Positions 5,032-5,205 of a stretch of DNA of 5,205 bases are shown in pieces. The notes under the pieces were generated by a model. The model searched no databases, was not told where the DNA came from, and saw nothing but the letters and a program-made list of their open reading frames with translations. Every line of letters starts with the position of its first letter. Within the stretch, counting starts at the first letter, position 1. Source of the stretch: Holosporales bacterium (GTDB lineage Bacteria > Pseudomonadota > Alphaproteobacteria > RUG11792). The translations under genes were made by a program, and so were the position numbers. The stretch lies in NCBI GenBank assembly GCA_031275915.1, contig JAISOC010000076.1, positions 1-5,205 on the forward strand. The letters run 5' to 3'.

Positions 5032-5205
5032 TTAGTACCCTTTTGAAAAAAGATTGAATAACTCCATTGAGGGAGGCTCTAAATACCTGTTTCCCGAGGG
5101 AGTAAAGGCTATAACAACTCCCCAGTGATTTGTATAGTTTTTTTTACAGTGCTTAACAAACCATCCTAAGAACACGCTCAACGCATGTGATAGCAACACT
5201 AGGTA
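5032..5205 (-). CDS. possible C-terminal fragment of a gene entering from the right edge
   Basis: The minus strand is open from the right edge to a TAA at 5034-5032, giving 57 codons. The peptide starts with a hydrophobic stretch (YLVLLSHALSVFLGWFV), has KHCKKNYTNHWGVVIAF in the middle and ends in LFNLFSKGY. Composition is protein-like, but I recognise no family. Its end would lie 10 bp from the micro-ORF stop, a convergent arrangement. The competing view is a plus-strand gene broken by homopolymer shifts over the same bases; the two readings share third codon positions, so one may be an antisense shadow of the other. Confidence 0.33.
   Translation of the reverse strand, partial: YLVLLSHALSVFLGWFVKHCKKNYTNHWGVVIAFTPSGNRYLEPPSMELFNLFSKGY

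Noticed and set aside
5021..5034. G-rich segments (G9 at 4997-5005 and GGGG at 5025-5028) as a terminator or G-quadruplex
   Set aside because: The G runs are on the same strand so cannot pair as a stem, and there are too few properly spaced G runs for a clear quadruplex.

Overview
The window is an AT-rich bacterial segment with five confident protein genes and less certain sequence at both edges. The best guess is an alphaproteobacterium, possibly host-associated. The TPR-like membrane protein at 444-1190 carries the 'DIF..(E)E.RQE...LW.KYG' N-terminal signature plus one membrane anchor, as in alphaproteobacterial YfgM-like proteins. PrmA carries 'TTKGC' after its AdoMet-proximal loop, an alphaproteobacterial flavour. 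The low GC, compact gene packing and overlapping starts fit a reduced or host-associated lineage (for example Holosporales- or Rickettsiales-like), but that placement is inference.

Layout. At 1-153 no gene can be called with confidence. 154-1190 (minus) is a two-gene unit: a YfgM-like TPR protein followed 5 bp later by a small cysteine-rich lipoprotein whose ribosome binding site lies in the last codons of the TPR gene. 1191-1335 is a divergent promoter region with a short inverted repeat. 1336-3246 (plus) is a full-length periplasmic lytic transglycosylase (Slt70-like) starting at TTG. Its stop is 3 bp from the stop of the convergent operon 3250-4795 (minus). In transcription order that operon is prmA (L11 methyltransferase), a short MreD-like membrane protein overlapping prmA by 31 bp, and thioredoxin joined by an ATGA overlap.

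Upstream of prmA a divergent region (4799-4961) holds a good promoter on each strand. The prmA promoter predicts an almost leaderless mRNA. The plus-strand promoter leads to a very strong Shine-Dalgarno and a 19-codon hydrophobic ORF interrupted by a run of nine G. From 5032 to the right edge the minus strand is open and may be the C-terminus of a further gene; the plus strand can instead be read as a gene broken at several homopolymers.

By function the window mixes cell-envelope genes (Slt, lipoprotein, membrane-anchored TPR protein, MreD-like protein) with housekeeping genes (PrmA, thioredoxin). I see no transposase, CRISPR array, rRNA, tRNA or obvious defence system. The most unusual parts are the Cys-rich lipoprotein with two CPC motifs, the short MreD-like protein between prmA and trx, and the G-tract micro-ORF.
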